Below are positions 7,141 to 9,746 of a DNA stretch of 9,746 bases, one piece after another. The notes beneath the pieces were generated by a model. That model was not told the DNA's origin and searched no databases. It saw only the letters and a program-made list of their open reading frames with translations. Each line of letters opens with the position of its first letter. Position 1 is the first letter of the stretch. The translations under genes and the position numbers were made by a program. The stretch is from NCBI GenBank assembly GCA_015232935.1, contig JADFYT010000070.1, positions 1 through 9,746 on the forward strand. Reading direction: 5' to 3'. Source of the DNA: Desulfamplus sp. Its GTDB lineage: Bacteria > Desulfobacterota > Desulfobacteria > Desulfobacterales > Desulfobacteraceae.

Positions 7141-7238
7141 TTTCTTCTGAAAGTGCAAAACTTTTTTAATAGAGATTTGCAAAAAAACAAAATAAAAAAC
7201 CATTAATAAGGTTTCATACGATTGGAGAAAAAAGAAAA

Positions 7239-8237
7239 ATGAAAAAAATTTTGGTTGTTGATGATGATCTGAGTATCCGTAACCTTTTAAATAAATTATT
7301 GAGGCAGAACAATTTTGAGGTGCTGACGGCTGCAGATAGTGAAGAAGGGTTGGAAATAATGGCTAAACATGAAATAGAACTGGTAATTACGGATATTCTA
7401 ATGCCGAACACAATCGGACTTGCAGTTTCACACGAAGCAGAGAAAAGAAAAATACCTGCTATTGTTATTTCCGGAGGCATTCCAGGAGCAGGAGGTATTA
7501 AGCCGGAAGAGTATTTTGGTGTGGCTAAAAGAACCGGAGCAGTCGCAACTTTTGCAAAACCTTTGGCGTTAAACAAACTTCTTGAAAAAATCTTCGAGCT
7601 TCTAAAAATAGAGATAATTGCGGGCCAGACGCCAATTTGCCCCGTCACCGGCAATGCATCTACTGATTCGGCCACTTCTGCTTTGAATTATAAAAAAGAA
7701 AAAATAACCACCGAAAACAAGGGGCAATACGAGACAGTAACAGATCTGTTTTTTGCAAACAACCACACGAACAGTCGGCAATCAAAAGAATCCGAACCTG
7801 AACAGGCGGAGAAGAAAACAATTTTCATTGTTGATGATGATCAGCAGGTGCTTGATGTCATGTCAAAACTTTTGGTAATGTCAGGATATGACGTTGAAAT
7901 ATTTGGAGGTACAAACCGACTGCTATCTGCTTTAAATCCTGGAAACACTCTGCCGGATCTGATACTTCTGGACAGATTTTTCCCGACAACCAGAAGCGGA
8001 GAAAATACACTTAGAATGTTGCTGGGCAGAAAAGATACAAAACTCGTCCCTGTTGTTTACTTATCCGGACAAAGTGAAGATCCACAAGATCATGCCGACT
8101 GGTTGAATGAAGGTGTGGCTGCAGTCCTGGCAAAATCCTCTCCCCAATCTTTTGTTTTAGCCACAATCAAAGCCGTGCTTCGCACTGTTGACAAAACAAA
8201 AGAGTGGGCAAGGAATCACAAAATTACATCCGCCTGA
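7239..8237 (+). CDS. Tandem double-receiver protein (REC-REC), no output domain
   Basis: The 332 residues are two receivers joined by a polar linker. REC1 (1-122) has D8-D10, acceptor D52 in TDILMP, S78 in place of the switch threonine, and K107. It carries an unusual glycine-rich loop after S78 (GGIPGAGGIKPEEYFG) that looks like an insertion between beta4 and beta5. The linker (about 125-192) is rich in Ser, Thr, Lys, Glu and Asn and looks disordered. REC2 (193-318) has D199-D201, acceptor D245 in LLDRFFP, S276 and K299. No DNA-binding, enzymatic or HPt domain follows. Such proteins usually act as phosphate sinks, shuttles or protein-interaction switches; which applies here is not visible. 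GGAG at 7224-7227 precedes the ATG at 11 bases. It is the last signalling gene of the cluster, downstream of the hybrid kinase. Confidence 0.92.
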   Translation: MKKILVVDDDLSIRNLLNKLLRQNNFEVLTAADSEEGLEIMAKHEIELVITDILMPNTIGLAVSHEAEKRKIPAIVISGGIPGAGGIKPEEYFGVAKRTGAVATFAKPLALNKLLEKIFELLKIEIIAGQTPICPVTGNASTDSATSALNYKKEKITTENKGQYETVTDLFFANNHTNSRQSKESEPEQAEKKTIFIVDDDQQVLDVMSKLLVMSGYDVEIFGGTNRLLSALNPGNTLPDLILLDRFFPTTRSGENTLRMLLGRKDTKLVPVVYLSGQSEDPQDHADWLNEGVAAVLAKSSPQSFVLATIKAVLRTVDKTKEWARNHKITSA

Positions 8238-8262
8238 CAAATCACTCAATTTTCTCTCCCTC

Positions 8263-8289
8263 GGTGCTCTCCAGATCAACAAGAGCACC
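8263..8289. repeat. Perfect 8-bp stem-loop just after the double-REC gene
   Basis: GGTGCTCT (8263-8270) and AGAGCACC (8282-8289) are exact reverse complements with an 11-base loop, beginning 25 bases after the stop codon. The place fits a transcription end or mRNA-stabilising hairpin for the signalling operon, but no run of T follows on either strand, so it is not a canonical intrinsic terminator. Confidence 0.5.
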
Positions 8290-8351
8290 AAAGTGGCTGT
8301 AGACACTTGGAAATGTTTAATCATTCATTGGTTCTTCCTTTTACCCTTTTC

Positions 8352-8793
8352 GGGGAATTTCCCAAAGAGAGAATTTCCCATCTCTGCCTTGACCTGCCTG
8401 GCCATGATGATTCAGTTCTGGTAGCGGCTCCGGCATTTCCAATCCACATGCCGCAGTTATTGCTGGTACAACAGTGGTAAAAGTACCTATTTCACCGCTG
8501 GAATCACTTCTGAACCGGATTGTAAATATCGGTGAATCCTTTCACCTTGGTGCACTGTGCTGATGATCAACTACCCCCACAACCTGACAGAGACTCTTTG
8601 TGATGCTGGTCTTTTCAAAGAGATAGTTATTCCGGCAAAACGGTTAAAATCTATGCTAATCCACAATTTTGTCTACGCCAGACTCACTTAACATCCGGAT
8701 CATTTTGGCCATTGACAGTGCCAAGCATATGATGCTCATGTCCCTTTAGTCATTTAATTTGGAATGGCCGGGAAATATATTGCCATCCATGTT
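8352..8793 (+). pseudogene. Decayed fragment of a class I/II PLP-dependent aminotransferase (AlaC/DapL-like)
   Basis: Three reading frames in succession give the middle of an aminotransferase. Frame one (about 8352-8450) reads KERISHLCLDLPGHDDSV and then LVAAPAFPIHM. A one-base loss at 8451-8452 shifts to frame two, reading AAVIAGTTVVKVPISPLES and later NRIVNIGESF until a TGA at 8561. A third frame (from about 8551) reads LMINYPHNLTE and FKEIVIPAKRLK, then IHNFVYARLT, to a TAA at 8689. Weak further matches are MSL, a stop, then SFN (to about 8755), and in a shifted frame MAGKYIAI (8764-8787), corresponding to the MSKSYNMAGWRIG region with the PLP lysine lost. The order and spacing fit about 150 central residues of a roughly 390-residue enzyme. 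Both ends are absent. PHNPTG has become PHNLTE. It is clearly non-functional. The family call is strong; the exact member is not. Confidence 0.8.
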
Positions 8794-8807
8794 AAAGTGT
8801 TTATAAT
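8780..8807 (+). promoter_or_regulatory. Sigma70-type promoter for the TraB-family gene
   Basis: TTGCCA at 8780-8785 (five of six to the -35 consensus), a 16-base spacer, and a perfect TATAAT at 8802-8807. Transcription would start near 8814, giving a leader of about 90 bases before the ATG at 8904. The -35 lies within the end of the aminotransferase remnant. Confidence 0.6.
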
Positions 8808-8810
8808 CTG

Positions 8811-8908
8811 TCCATCAGAATGCCTCCGCCCTTGGTATCAGGGCAGCATTTTCGCTATAGATTAAAGAAACAGGACACTAACTAAAAAAGGACATATATC
8901 CTGATGGA
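8811..8908 (+). promoter_or_regulatory. Leader that can pair with the start codon of the TraB-family gene
   Basis: TCCATCAG (8811-8818), close to the predicted transcription start, is the exact reverse complement of CTGATGGA (8901-8908), which contains the ATG at 8904. Between them is a GCCCT/AGGGC hairpin (8828-8832 with 8840-8844). Folding would hide the start codon. An eight-base match in this span has a few per cent chance of being random. Confidence 0.25.
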
Positions 8909-9746
8909 AGAAAGCAACACCTTGACAAAGAGCACTTCACTTGCAGAAAAGAGTATCCGGACAGACAAGGACTCTATTTCATTAAACAAGGAATCTATCT
9001 CATCTAACACTCTTGAGACGCGGGATGACAAGGCTCAAGATGATCATCATCTGGAAGCGATCCCTTCCCCGATAGTGCACAAAGAGAGCTCTTGCCCGAT
9101 AGAGCACAAAATGGTTGACAGAATCCTGTGCAACGGCAAAAAGATAACCCTGATCGGAACAGCCCATGTTTCAAAAGATAGTGCGGAGCTTGTCAAGGAG
9201 GTTATCCATAATGAAAAACCAGACACTGTGTGTGTGGAGATCTGTGCAACCCGTCTTAAATCTATCAAGGACAAGGATAGCTGGCGGAACATGGACATTG
9301 TAAAGGTGATACGTGAAAAAAAATCCATGCTGCTTCTTGTCAACCTTATGCTTGCGTCATTTCAGAAGAGACTTGCCGAGAAATTTGACATAAAACCAGG
9401 CCAGGAGATGATAAACGCGATTGATGCCGCACAGTCGGAAGGCTCGACTCTTGTTCCTGCTGACCGAGAGATACAGACAACCCTGACACGTGTATGGCGT
9501 AGCATGGGATTCCGGGAAAAGATAAAACTTATGTTCCAGCTGATTCTCTCTCTTGGTGCTTCCGAAGATATTACGGAAGAGGAGATTGAGCGGATGAAGC
9601 AGGAGGATATCTTGCAGACTCTTCTTGCGGATGTAAAAAAATCACACCCGATCATTGAAAAGGTTCTTATTGACGAAAGGGATCAGTATCTGGCAGAAAA
9701 GATAAGAACAGCTCCTGGTAACAATATTGTTGCTGTTGTAGGAGCA
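8904..9746 (+). CDS. TraB/PrgY/GumN-family protein (3' end outside window)
   Basis: The frame runs from ATG 8904 to the window end without a stop: 281 codons of an unfinished gene. Residues 1-70 are a polar Ser/Thr/Lys/Asp/Glu-rich extension without motifs. From about residue 74 the TraB-family pattern appears: ITLIGTAHVS (81-90), VEICATR (111-117), LVPADREI (183-190), ERDQYLAEKI (258-267) and NNIVAVVGA (273-281), which normally continues into GAGH. The conserved His, Glu and Arg of these motifs are thought to form a metal-dependent peptidase-like site; PrgY-type members reduce peptide pheromone activity. The usual C-terminal membrane segments would lie beyond the window. AAGGA at 8888-8892 supports the start, and a strong promoter lies at 8780-8807. 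It is separated from the signalling cluster by the pseudogene and is probably an independent unit. Its physiological role in this organism is not evident. Confidence 0.88.
   Translation, partial: MEESNTLTKSTSLAEKSIRTDKDSISLNKESISSNTLETRDDKAQDDHHLEAIPSPIVHKESSCPIEHKMVDRILCNGKKITLIGTAHVSKDSAELVKEVIHNEKPDTVCVEICATRLKSIKDKDSWRNMDIVKVIREKKSMLLLVNLMLASFQKRLAEKFDIKPGQEMINAIDAAQSEGSTLVPADREIQTTLTRVWRSMGFREKIKLMFQLILSLGASEDITEEEIERMKQEDILQTLLADVKKSHPIIEKVLIDERDQYLAEKIRTAPGNNIVAVVGA

Noticed and set aside
8263..8289. Intrinsic transcription terminator
   Set aside because: The stem is good but no T-run follows on either strand; kept only as an inverted repeat.
8355..8385. Tandem repeat GAATTTCCC twice, 17 bases apart
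   Set aside because: Only two short copies inside a decaying gene; most simply a local duplication, not a regulatory array or CRISPR.
8188..8424. 78-codon open frame after the double-REC gene
   Set aside because: It begins inside the previous gene in another frame, has no ribosome site or recognisable motif, and overlaps the aminotransferase remnant in a different frame.

Overview
The window is an AT-rich (visibly about 40% GC) bacterial segment with every recognisable gene on the + strand. It is dominated by signal-transduction genes. The domain style (GAF-HisKA kinases, REC-HD-GYP, REC-kinase-REC, a KaiC/KaiB pair outside cyanobacteria, a TraB-family protein) suggests a Desulfobacterota-like or similar environmental Gram-negative bacterium. 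That assignment is inference only, because no phylogenetic marker gene is present.

Layout: (1) 3-572 is the C-terminal half of a histidine kinase cut by the window edge. (2) 613-1644 is a REC-HD-GYP response regulator, a predicted cyclic-di-GMP phosphodiesterase. (3) 1733-3343 is a double-domain KaiC-like ATPase, followed after 24 bases by (4) a KaiB-like protein at 3368-3646. (5) 3647-3958 is a 312-base gap holding a promoter-like sequence and a roughly 210-nt structured RNA candidate. The RNA resembles the HEARO / IscB omega-RNA class without an IscB gene, and it ends exactly at the ATG-A of the next gene. (6) 3959-5419 is a GAF-HisKA-HATPase kinase whose C-terminal half is a gapless paralogue of the partial kinase at the window start. 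(7) 5505-7070 is a REC-HisKA-HATPase-REC hybrid kinase. (8) 7239-8237 is a protein made of two REC domains with no output domain. (9) 8238-8903 has no intact gene. It holds a stem-loop, a decayed fragment of a class I/II aminotransferase, and a good sigma70-type promoter. (10) 8904 to the window end is a TraB/PrgY-family protein running off the edge.

Working model: the kinases feed a branched His-Asp phosphorelay with at least five receiver domains. One branch ends in cyclic-di-GMP hydrolysis (HD-GYP). The KaiC/KaiB pair sits between two paralogous kinases and may act as a timing or state-holding ATPase module coupled to the relay. No KaiA, and no SasA-type kinase with a KaiB-like sensor domain, is present. 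The KaiC second domain keeps two serines at the positions of the S431/T432 phosphosites of Synechococcus KaiC.

The most unusual elements are the KaiC/KaiB/HD-GYP/kinase cluster, the possible stand-alone guide-RNA-like element inserted at a kinase start codon, and the aminotransferase pseudogene.
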